Origin: CBDBJK01 sp965206395
Lineage (GTDB): Bacteria > Chloroflexota > Dehalococcoidia > Lucifugimonadales > CATOSD01
DNA length: 64,000 nt
Reading direction: 5' to 3'
NCBI GenBank assembly: GCA_965206395.1
Contig: CBDBJK010000032.1
Location: 124,001-188,000, forward strand
Shown here: positions 29,006 through 36,952 of the stretch, in pieces
Layout of the letters: each line of letters opens with the position of its first letter
Numbering within the stretch: position 1 is the stretch's first letter
Position numbers and translations under genes: made by a program
The notes under the pieces: generated by a model
Told to the model about the DNA's origin: nothing
Database searches by the model: none
What the model saw: the letters and a program-made list of their open reading frames with translations, nothing else

Positions 29006-30346
29006 GGTGTGTAAACGACATCAGGCGGCGACCTTCTCAGCCGTTGGCTCAAAGACGATTCCATCCACGTATTGAGCGCCGAGATAGACGTCTTCGATCA
29101 ACTCAGGGGCCTTAAGACGCCTGAAGCGCTGTTCGGCGACCATCAACATTTTCCAGATCACCGCTATCGCCCGATCGACCCTCTTGTAGCGCTTGGCGGC
29201 ATCGGTCCGAAGTCTGAGCGCAGCGAAGGGTGACTCCACCGGGTTCGTCGTGCGAAGGTGCTGCCAGTGCTCCTTGGGGAAGTCATAGAAGGTGATCATG
29301 CGGTCCCAGTCCCGCTCAAGGGTCACAGAGGCCGCTTCGTAGGAGTGGTCGCGGCAACCATCTAGTAAACTCCGTCCTGAGCCGCCCAGCCTCTGTCCGA
29401 GGCTGGGCGTAGGGGATGGTACACAGCATGAGTTTGGCCTGGTCCTGCTGTCGCTTTGGAAGCCTGTCCAGTACGTTTAGGATCTTGTGGTTCCAGCAGC
29501 GTTGCTCGGCCGCCTGAGGATAGACGTTGCGCAGAGCTCCCCAGATGCCCAGATGTCCGTCTCCAATTACCAGTCTTGGGCACTCCAGCCCGCGGCGCCT
29601 CATGTCCCTGAGCACATCGGACCAGCTCTCTGTGGACTCCCTGTATCCGGGAATCGCGCTCACTACCACCTTCCTTCCGTCGCTCAGGGCCGCCATCACC
29701 ACCAGGATCGCCGCCTTCTCTCGCTCAAGACCGGCCTTGACGTAGACTCCATCCACCCACATGTACACCACTTCCAGGTCATCCAGGGGCCTAGCGCGCC
29801 ATTCTGCAAGCTCATCGTTCCACTTATCCTTCAACCGGGCTACCGTGCTCGCCGATACCGGCGCCTCTTCTCCCAGCAGTCCCCGCACCGCCAGGTCGAA
29901 GTCACCTTCGGAAAGGCCATGCAGGTACAACTCGGGGATCAGTTCAGCAACCTTCCTGGTCCTGTTGACGAACAGCGGCAGCAGCCGGCTCTCGAACTCC
30001 TCTTCGGTGTTGCGGACTCGTGGCCTCCTCAGCTGTACCGTTCCCGAACTCAGCGTAAGCCTTCGGGGTCTGCCGTATCAGTTCCTATAGCCTCTCTCGT
30101 TGTCCGACTCAGACCTGCGGGCCGACTTCGCCCTTCCTAGAAACTCCGTCACCTCTTCCTCCAGCAACTCCTGGATCAGCCTCTGGAGTTGGCCTCGCAC
30201 CCAATCCTCCAACTGCTCCCACTCCGGCCTTGACTCCGACCTGCTTCCAGTGCTTCTCTTTCCCATCGGCGGTGTATCTCCTCTCTTGGGCCTTGAGCCC
30301 GTCTTGTTCAGAGAGAGGGTACACCGCCTGACCGTTTACACACCTT
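29006..30346 (-). mobile_element. IS256-family element
   Basis: Ends GGTGTGTAAACG...CAGGCGG at 29006 and, inverted, at about 30346. No clear 8-bp target duplication is visible, consistent with later rearrangement. It contains one frameshifted mutator-type transposase gene. Confidence 0.75.
29021..30266 (-). pseudogene. IS256-family (mutator) transposase, frameshifted
   Basis: The N-terminus (30266-30078) has EWEQLEDWVRGQLQRLIQ. The centre (to 29316) has the IS256 signature YMWVDGVYVKAG, RLVIGDGHLGIWGAL and AEQRCWNHKILNVL. The C-terminus (29326-29021) has FYDFPKEHWQHLRTTNPVE. Two frame changes occur: near 30085, and near 29361, where an extra T separates RTEFTRW from CRDHSYEAA. All three catalytic regions are recognisable. 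Confidence 0.82.
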
Positions 30347-30750
30347 CTCAGGGTACCTCGGTGCTAGCGCCGGGACCAACATTGACAGAAACGAGTCCCC
30401 GTGAAAGATGCTGGGTGATGGTTACCCCAGCGGATCACGGAAGTTGCGTATACTGCCCGCCTCATTCTCAGATGCAGGGCGTGGGGACCTTGGAGGAACT
30501 GGTCAGCCTCTTATGGGGCAGCTGAGCGGGAACTCCTGATGGCACTCGTCACGTATCTGACGCCTACGAAAACTTCAAGTATACTTAGAAAGTTACGTCG
30601 AGTCTCGATCGTAATGGAGGATCTCCAGGCCCGGTTCAGTCAGGGTTAGGGATTATGGCCCCATAGGTAACATTGCGGGCCGGGGATTGGCGAAGTCTGT
30701 TCTCCCATTAGCCCGTCCGGGTCGCCCAGGAGGCGGTGACGCACACGTCG
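30347..30750. other. intergenic debris within the composite transposon
   Basis: I see no supported gene. An open + frame ending near 30525 has no start signal or family resemblance. Confidence 0.4.
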
Positions 30751-31899
30751 TCAATCAGCCGGTACGGCCGCACCACCCTCCACTTGATTGATCCTGAACG
30801 AACCAGAGATATCGCCGTTTTCGTCAAAGGAGATAGACCCGTAGAACCTACCTTCCCACTTCTGCGTCTCGTAGAGGAAGTCCTTTATGCAGTTTGTATC
30901 CTTGTCTCCACAACGCTCGATGGCGTCTCTCAGCAGGAAAACACCATCGTAGGTAGTAGCACAGTAGTACCCTACGTCGCAGTCCGTTTCGTCCTGCAAG
31001 GCGACGAATTTGGCCTCTCCCTCGCTCTTAAAGGTGCCGGCAGGTAGGTAGTACCCCTTCATGAACTCTCCGTACTCGGCTATCGTCTCGGGGACGCCTG
31101 CGACGTCGTTCCCAATGCCCTGAGCAGTCACACCGGCGTTGTGCAGCGCGGCTGCGTATAGGCCTGCGGCCGGGATAGTCTGCGGAAGGATGATGACGGC
31201 ATCGGGCAGCGTGGCTGCTATTCTCCCGGCCTCGGCATCGACGTTCGTGGCGTCGTCCGCTACCACCTCGTCGGCCACTATCTCTCCTCCGATACCCGGT
31301 AGGTCCTCCAGATACGAGCGGCGCAGGTCCTGGGCGTATTCCGTTTTTGTCGTCAGTAGAGCAAACTTCCGGTAGCCCCTCGGTTGCAGGAATGCGATCA
31401 TGGCGTCCACTTGGGCGGAGTTGGAGGGATAGTTCCTGAAGACGTAGTCGCCGGCGACGGATATCGCGTCGCTGCCGGAGAGTGGACTGAGCAACAGCAC
31501 ACGGTTCTCCTCGGCGTAAGGCGCCATGCCGAGAGTTTCGTCGGAGCATGTGCCGCCGTATATGACCCTTACGTCGTCCTCTTCTACCAGTTTGCGCGCT
31601 GCGGCAAGGGCATCGTCGGAGTTGCACTTCCCATCCTCAAAGACAACCTCCAATCTCTTGTCTTGATCTGCCCACTCTTCGTTGATATCGCTCACCGCCC
31701 GCTCTATGACGCGCTGCACGGGGAGTCCATAAGCGGCGCCGTCACCGGTCAAGGGGTGGACCGCTCCTATGCGGAACACCTCTACTTCAGACCCGCCACA
31801 CGAAGCAACGATAAGAAACAGGACCGCAGAGACCATCGCCGCCACGACAAGATTTGCGTATGGGTTTAGTTTCCTCGAAGATGATGCGTATCTGGACAA
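30751..31899 (-). CDS. branched-chain-amino-acid-type ABC transporter substrate-binding lipoprotein
   Basis: 382 residues. TTG 31899 follows GAGGT. The lipobox is LFLIVASC, and the mature protein begins GGSEVEVFRIGAVHPLTGDGAAYG, the Peripla_BP_6 (LivJ/AmiC) pattern, with later KLVEEDDVRVIYGGTCSDET and LSPLSGSDAIS. It should deliver an amino-acid-like or amide ligand to an ABC permease outside the membrane. No permease or ATPase genes accompany it, so it is orphaned inside the composite transposon. All cysteines are conserved in appearance and the frame is intact. Confidence 0.88.
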   Translation of the reverse strand: MSRYASSSRKLNPYANLVVAAMVSAVLFLIVASCGGSEVEVFRIGAVHPLTGDGAAYGLPVQRVIERAVSDINEEWADQDKRLEVVFEDGKCNSDDALAAARKLVEEDDVRVIYGGTCSDETLGMAPYAEENRVLLLSPLSGSDAISVAGDYVFRNYPSNSAQVDAMIAFLQPRGYRKFALLTTKTEYAQDLRRSYLEDLPGIGGEIVADEVVADDATNVDAEAGRIAATLPDAVIILPQTIPAAGLYAAALHNAGVTAQGIGNDVAGVPETIAEYGEFMKGYYLPAGTFKSEGEAKFVALQDETDCDVGYYCATTYDGVFLLRDAIERCGDKDTNCIKDFLYETQKWEGRFYGSISFDENGDISGSFRINQVEGGAAVPAD

Positions 31900-31995
31900 T
31901 CTGAGACCTCAGTGTTCTTGAGAGTTTCCCGACATGATAGCAGGCCAGTTAGGTTCGCGAACTAATTTCCTTCACCTGTTTCTGCATATCTTTAA

Positions 31996-32015
31996 AGTAT
32001 AACAGAGGTTATACT
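31996..32015. promoter_or_regulatory. operator-like palindrome
   Basis: AGTATAAC, AGAG, GTTATACT: a perfect 8-bp inverted repeat about 100 bp upstream of the substrate-binding protein gene. The arms contain -10-like TATAAC/TATACT, so it may be a repressor site over a promoter. Confidence 0.4.
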
Positions 32016-32061
32016 CGTTCGACACATTGCTCCATCAGGTTCGCCGGGAGCTTGCCGAGGC

Positions 32062-32700
32062 CTACGGATAGGGTGGACCGCCGGACTCAGGCCGTCCGCG
32101 CAGATGGATGAACCAGTGGGCTAGCCCAACCATGACGCCTCCCCCGATGATGTTGCCCAGGTTGACCGCCACCAGGTTGTGGACTGCCCAGGGTGCGTTC
32201 AGGCGGTCCAGTTGATCGGCCGTCAGCCCCGCTGCAGCCAGGGCCTCAGGTTCCGTTGAGATCAGCAGCCCCAGCGGTACGAAATACATGTTGGCGATGC
32301 TATGCTCGAACTCGTCCGCTATGAAGGTGGTGACAGGCAAGACTATCCCCAGCAGCTTATCGGTCACAGTATGCCCGGGCATGGCCAGCCAGATGGCTAG
32401 GCACACCAGGATGTTGGCCAGAATACCTCGTATGAAGGCGGTCTCGAAGGATAGATTGACTTTGGCATCAGCGGTGGCTACCGCCGACCAGGCGAAGGAA
32501 AAGTCCCCCTGCATCCACGACCGGCCGTAGTAGACCATCAATACGACGATGAGGACCCCGGCCAGGTTTACCCACATAGACAAGCGCCCAGTTGCGTCCC
32601 AGCGCTCGGAGGCTGATATAGCGGCTGAACAGGCCATTCAGCATCAAGTTGTTGCCGGTGAACAGCTCCGCCCCAGTAATCACCACCATGAACAAGGCCA
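32062..32700 (-). pseudogene. formate/nitrite transporter (FNT) family channel, truncated and frameshifted
   Basis: Reading leftwards from about 32700: MVVITGAELFTGNNLMLNGL and SLRALGRNWALVYV. An extra A near 32572 then shifts the frame, and NLAGVLIVVLMVYYG, AWLAMPGHTVTDKLLGIVLP, FEHSIANMYFVPLGLL and NLGNIIGGGVMVG follow. These are the FNT pore segments. The first helix or two are missing: the sequence runs directly out of an IstB frame at about 32700. Family members are pentameric formate, nitrite or hydrosulfide channels. Confidence 0.8.
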
Positions 32701-34541
32701 CGGCGAGCCCCAGGCCGAGGGCCACGTGGGTCTTGCCGGTCCCGCTGTTGCCGACGGCGATGACGTTCTCACGCCGGTCTACGTACTCGCAGCGTGCCAG
32801 CTGCATGACCAGGTGCTTGTTCACCGACGGGATGGCCAGGAAGTCGAAGGTGTCGAGGCTCTTCGTGGCAGGGAAGCGAGCAGCCTTGATCCTGCGGTCC
32901 ACCATGCGATGATGGCGGTCTATCAGCTCAAGCTCAGAGAGCCTCAGCAGGTAGCCCGGATGGTCTACGTCCTCAGCGGCACACTGAGAGGCCACCTTGC
33001 CGTACTCCCTCAGGAAGGTCGGCAGCTTCAGCTCCTTGAGGTGGTGCTCCAACAGCACCGTAGACCTCTCGCTCACCGCCCGCTCCCCGGCATGAGCGCC
33101 ATGTAGTTCCCTGGCTGCTGTCCTAGTCACGCTGACCCTGGGCAGATAGGGATACAGCTGTAGGTCGAGTCTCTGGGGACGACCCTCCACTCTGCGCAGC
33201 ACCAGGTGCTTGACGGCGTCGAAGCTTATGGCGCCGAGCCTGAGGGCATCCCGCACACCCTCGTACACCTCCTCCTTGCGGAAGCTCTCCATCAACCGCA
33301 GCACCTGCACGAACTCACGCTTGCCGCGCCTGCCCATCCTCGACTCCAGCAGCCGCCTCAGCACGCCGAACTCCTCCGGCAACTCCCACCCAGCAAGCGG
33401 AGCAGCCTGGTCCAGCGCTCCCGTCTTGCGCTCCAGCAGCGGCAGGTAGTGCACCGGGTCGAACACGAAGTCGTCGCGTTCGTATGAGCGCCTGTGCCGG
33501 GCTATCACCTCTGCCCCGCAGCTGATCACCACCTCACCCACATAGCCTCGCACCACAACCTCCATGTGACCGTAGGCCACGGGCACCGAGTAGTCGTTGG
33601 TACGGTACCGCACCAGGGACAGGGAGCTGACACGGCTCACGTGCTTGTCGCTGGCGTCGTAGGGCACGGCGGGGAGCGGCTGCAGGGCCTCCAGGTCACG
33701 CTCCATCCGCTGGCCTATCGTCTCCTCGTGCCCACGCAATCGTCTCCCCAGCCGTTCCAGGCACCTCTCCTCCATGTAGGCGTTGAGGGCATCGAAGCTC
33801 TCGAACGACGGCACAGGCACCAGGAAGTTCCGACGAGCATATCCCACCAACCCCTCCACCTTGCCCTTGTCGTTACCCTTGCCGGGACGGCCGAACCGAT
33901 CCTCGAACAGGTAGTGCGACACGAGCTCGGAGAACACACGAGTACGCCGGCGCCGGCCGTCTCCCAGGATCTTCGCCACCGCCAACCTCGTGTTGTCGTA
34001 CACGATGCTCCGGGGCACACCGCCCAGGAATGAGAACGCCGAGACGTGACCGTCGCAGAACGCCTCCGTCGTCTCTGCGGGGTAGGCCTTGACGAAGCAC
34101 GCGTCGCTGTGGGGAGGTCCAGCACGAAGTAGTGGATGGTCTGCTCCACTCCTCCGATCACCGCCTTCGCCTGGCCGAAGTCGCACTGGGCATCTCCCGT
34201 GTCCGGCGACGCCGCTCGCGCACGTAGTCCTTGACTATCGTGTACTTGCCGGTGAAGCTGTGCTCCGCTCTCAGGCGCTCGTAGATACGCTTCGCAGTGT
34301 GGCGCTGCTTCTTCGGAAGACTACGGTCCTCCTCTAGGATCCGGTCGATCACCCCACGGTACGGGTCCAGCTTGGGACGACGGGGAGGTGACTGCCGACG
34401 GTACCCGGGAGGCACGGAGTGCTCCAGCATCTTGCGCACCGTGTCCCGGTGCATCCCGAACACCCGGGCAGCCTCACGGCTGCTCATCCCCTCCACCATG
34501 CAGGCCCGGCGTACTCGCACGTATAGATCCACCTTGTACAT
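32701..34541 (-). pseudogene. IS21-family istA/istB, frameshifted and 3'-truncated
   Basis: ATG 34541 starts IstA (EGMSSREAARVFGMHRDTVRKM HTH). Frame changes near 34110-34190 lead to the integrase core (VIGGVEQTIHYFVLDL, HSDACFVKAYPAETTEAFCDG, GVPRSIVYDNTRLAV). An extra A near 33107 fuses IstA to IstB, which otherwise would start by the usual GTGA overlap (SERSTVLLEHHLKELKLP). IstB reaches its Walker A (GNSGTGKTHVALGL) and is then replaced by the FNT gene. The IS is therefore dead and lacks its left end. Confidence 0.82.
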
Positions 34542-34639
34542 CCTTGATTTGTTCGTAAAAACCCCTCGCCAGCCTGGGGCAAGGTGGGGATAATGTAATA
34601 AAAGGTCGTGGGCGCTGCGCCTGGCCGAGGGAGGGGAGG

Positions 34640-34898
34640 ATGTTCCGAATACGAGACCCGCAAGAGAGCCTCTGGCAGTCCCAGTTCCTGGTGACGCCGA
34701 AGAAGGCTAAGCGCCTGGAGAGAAGTTGGGCCGAGGTTTTCCGAAACGAGGCGCTCCCCCTGATTGACGAGGAGCGCTTTGCTCCCATGTACTGCGTGGA
34801 CAACGGCCGTCCCAACCGGGCGGTGCAGACCGTCCTCGGGGTCCACCTCCTCAAAGAGATGTTCAACCTCACCGACGATGAAGCTCTGGAACAACTAG
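34640..34898 (+). pseudogene. IS1182/DUF772-type transposase, N-terminal fragment
   Basis: ATG 34640 follows GGGAGGGGAGG. It encodes the DUF772 N-terminal domain: SQFLVTPKKAKRLERSWAEVF, then NRAVQTVLGVHLLKEMFNLTDDEALEQL. It is cut by IS5 copy 3 at CTAG (34895-34898). The rest of the gene is absent from the other side of that IS. Confidence 0.75.
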
Positions 34899-36095
34899 GG
34901 ATGCTCTGAACAATCGGCTTCAGGCTGGGCCGAGTTGACCGGAGTGGTTTTGGGGGCGTTAAATTGCCTCATGGCACCGTGGTGAGGGTTATTGTCGGCC
35001 TACAACCGGCCCTGACAGGGCCTTTCGCCGCCCTTAGCCCTGATTTTGGGCGCACTTATACAAGGTCTCACGCCGCCAGGTACTGTTCGGCCCTCATCAA
35101 GTTGGCAAACCCCAGCAGCGTCATCAGCCGCTGCGTGTTCTTGGACAGCCCCCTGTAGCGGACCTTGGCGTAGCCGAAGTGCCGCTTGATGTACAGGAAC
35201 GGATGCTCCACCTTAGCTCTGACCGACGCTTTGCGCTTCTCCGACACCGCCTCAGGGCTCCCAGGCTCCAGCTTCCGACGCTGGCCGGGCCTCATCGCCA
35301 CCTGCCACTCCACGTCCAAGCCCCGGTTCCCCGGCCTCTTGTCAACTCCCTGATACCCAGCATCTCCCCACACCTGAGACTCCCCACCGTGCAGCAACCG
35401 GGGCAACTCAGTCAGGTCATGCACGTTCGCAGATGTCGTGGTCATGCTGTGCACCACTCCCGTCTGCGAGTCCACACCGATGTGCACCTTCATCCCGAAG
35501 TGCCACTCGTTACCCTTCTTCGTCTGGTGCATCTCGGGGTCGCGCTCTTTAGCCCGATTCTTCGTCGATGAGGGCGCCGCTATGATGCTCGCGTCCACTA
35601 TCGTCCCCTCCTGAAGACGGAGACCCTTGGACTCCAGATAGCGGTTGATCTCCTCGAACAGACCCGCGCCCAACTCATGCTCTTCCAGCAGGTGGCGGAA
35701 GTTCAGAATCGTCGTCTCGTCCGGCAGCGGCCCAGGCAGTCTCAGCCCTACGAACCGCCTCACCGATTCGACCTCATAGAGCATGTCCTCCATCCCAGGG
35801 TCGCTCAGGTTGTAAAACAACTGCACGCAGTGTATCCGTAGCATCACCGATAACTCGTAGGGCCGCCGACCACGACCGGCCTTGGGATAGAACGGTCGAA
35901 TGCGCTCTTCCAACTCTTCCCAAGGGATCAGTCCATCCATGCGCTCAAGGAACTTCTCCCGGCGAGTCTTTCGCTTCTTGCTCTCGTAGTCCAAGTCCGC
36001 AAACGTCGGCTGGTTCATTGCCTCTCCTCCCCCGTCTTCAGGCCTTGGCCCTATTTTACTATCCCACAAGCCATCGGGACTTATTCAGAGCATCC
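34899..36095 (-). mobile_element. IS5-family element, copy 3 (diverged)
   Basis: 1197 bp flanked by CTAG (34895-34898, 36096-36099) with ends GGATGCTCTGAACAA and GGATGCTCTGAATAA. It is related to but clearly diverged from copies 1 and 2. It forms the right end of the composite transposon. Confidence 0.9.
35068..36018 (-). CDS. IS5-family transposase (diverged)
   Basis: 316 residues from ATG 36018 behind GGAGGAGAGG. DDE motifs IVDASIIAAP, VWGDAGYQGVDKR and KVEHPFLYIKRHFGY are intact. It is about 85-90% similar by eye to the transposases of copies 1 and 2, so it may act on their ends as well. Confidence 0.92.
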   Translation of the reverse strand: MNQPTFADLDYESKKRKTRREKFLERMDGLIPWEELEERIRPFYPKAGRGRRPYELSVMLRIHCVQLFYNLSDPGMEDMLYEVESVRRFVGLRLPGPLPDETTILNFRHLLEEHELGAGLFEEINRYLESKGLRLQEGTIVDASIIAAPSSTKNRAKERDPEMHQTKKGNEWHFGMKVHIGVDSQTGVVHSMTTTSANVHDLTELPRLLHGGESQVWGDAGYQGVDKRPGNRGLDVEWQVAMRPGQRRKLEPGSPEAVSEKRKASVRAKVEHPFLYIKRHFGYAKVRYRGLSKNTQRLMTLLGFANLMRAEQYLAA

Positions 36096-36201
36096 CTAGA
36101 ACTACCTTCGCACCTTCCTTAGCTAACAGTGTTGCCTGCACCGCACCCAGGCCACGCGCGCCACCGCTTATGAGGGCTACCTTTCCTTCCAGCTTTGGCA
36201 T
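36096..36201 (-). pseudogene. SDR-family oxidoreductase, 5' part (Rossmann motif)
   Basis: ATG 36201 follows AGGAGA and encodes PKLEGKVALISGGARGLGAV, the NAD(P)-binding glycine motif, then LLAKEGAKVVL. CTAG (36096-36099) and the composite transposon follow. The remainder of the gene is at 26537-27275. Confidence 0.85.
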
Positions 36202-36229
36202 ACAAAATTCTCCTGTCAGGCTCGCTCGT

Positions 36230-36441
36230 TCAGATAAACCATACACTTTTTAACCGGAATTTCCCGAAATACATCTCAATTGTTCGCAGTATTGGGTCCA
36301 CTACTGAAAGAGCTACTTGGTTCTCATGAATATTGGCGGCTGTGACAACAAATGCCAGCGGTACACCTTCGCCTTCAGTCAGCAGATGGACAGTGCTACC
36401 CTTTCCTTTGTCAGCCGGAGGAAGTTGAGGATGGGATGAGA
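36230..36441 (-). pseudogene. IS5-type transposase remnant
   Basis: Read leftwards: PPADKGKGSTVHLLTEGEG, then VPLAFVVTAANIHENQVALS. This is the segment around the first catalytic region of IS5/IS427-type transposases (normally KGSK-H-.-D..G.PLA..VT.AN.HD). There is no start; the frame stops at TGA 36230-36232. An old decayed insertion upstream of the SDR start. Confidence 0.65.
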
Positions 36442-36448
36442 GTTGTTG

Positions 36449-36952
36449 CTAGCGTTCGAGGTCTAACATCCGCTGTTTGAGGTCTAGCTGAGACGAACCC
36501 TTGCCGAATCCGCGCAAGGTGCCGTCGCTGCCGATTACCCGGTGGCACGGGACGATTATCGCCAGCCGATTCCTTGCCATAGACTGACCGGCTGCGCGTG
36601 GCGCTTGAGGCTTGCCAGCCTCGGCAGCGAGCCACTTGTAGCTTCGCGTCTCTCCCGTGGGAATAGACCTACATGCGTCCCACGCCGCCTGATGGAACGG
36701 AGAGGCGTCGGCTACGTCTATAGGTTCGTCCTCAAACGACACCGCCTCGCCATCAAAATAGGCCATCACCTTCTTCTTCAAGCCTTCAAATCGCTCTGGC
36801 GATGGCACCGCATTGTCGAGGGCTTTTCCAAGTTCCTCGGCGCAATCTTCAGGAGAGGTCTGGGGAAGGGTGCTTCGCCTCAATCCCTTGTCAGAAGCAA
36901 CCAGTCCTACCCAGCCGAACTGAGTTTCGAAGATGTCGTAATGCAGGGTCAT
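36449..36952 (-). CDS. ogt: methylated-DNA--protein-cysteine methyltransferase
   Basis: 167 residues. The active-site motif IVPCHRVIG gives the alkyl-accepting C136. The preceding helix FHQAAWDACRSIPTGETRSYKWLA and the RAAGQSMARN arginine-finger region are typical. Removes alkyl groups from O6-methylguanine in a suicide reaction. The normally conserved Asn-Pro before the active site reads Asn-Arg here. Its ATG overlaps the stop of the transglutaminase gene (TAATG), so it is the last gene of the MoxR operon. Confidence 0.93.
   Translation of the reverse strand: MTLHYDIFETQFGWVGLVASDKGLRRSTLPQTSPEDCAEELGKALDNAVPSPERFEGLKKKVMAYFDGEAVSFEDEPIDVADASPFHQAAWDACRSIPTGETRSYKWLAAEAGKPQAPRAAGQSMARNRLAIIVPCHRVIGSDGTLRGFGKGSSQLDLKQRMLDLER

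Larger units (their letters stand above)
27276..36095. mobile_element. composite transposon bounded by IS5-family elements
   Basis: Left boundary IS5 (27276-28477, + strand) and right boundary IS5 (34899-36095, - strand) stand in inverted orientation. The outer ends abut CTAG (27272-27275 and 36096-36099). Joining the outer flanks over a single CTAG restores the SDR reading frame (AKVVLGDILDEQ), so the whole 8.8 kb behaves as one insertion. The interior holds a truncated small membrane gene, IS256, an ABC substrate-binding protein, a truncated FNT channel, IS21 and a DUF772 transposase remnant. Confidence 0.82.

Noticed and set aside
30100..30525. 141-codon + strand frame over the end of IS256
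   Set aside because: Mostly antisense to the transposase; the unique part has no start signal or recognised sequence.
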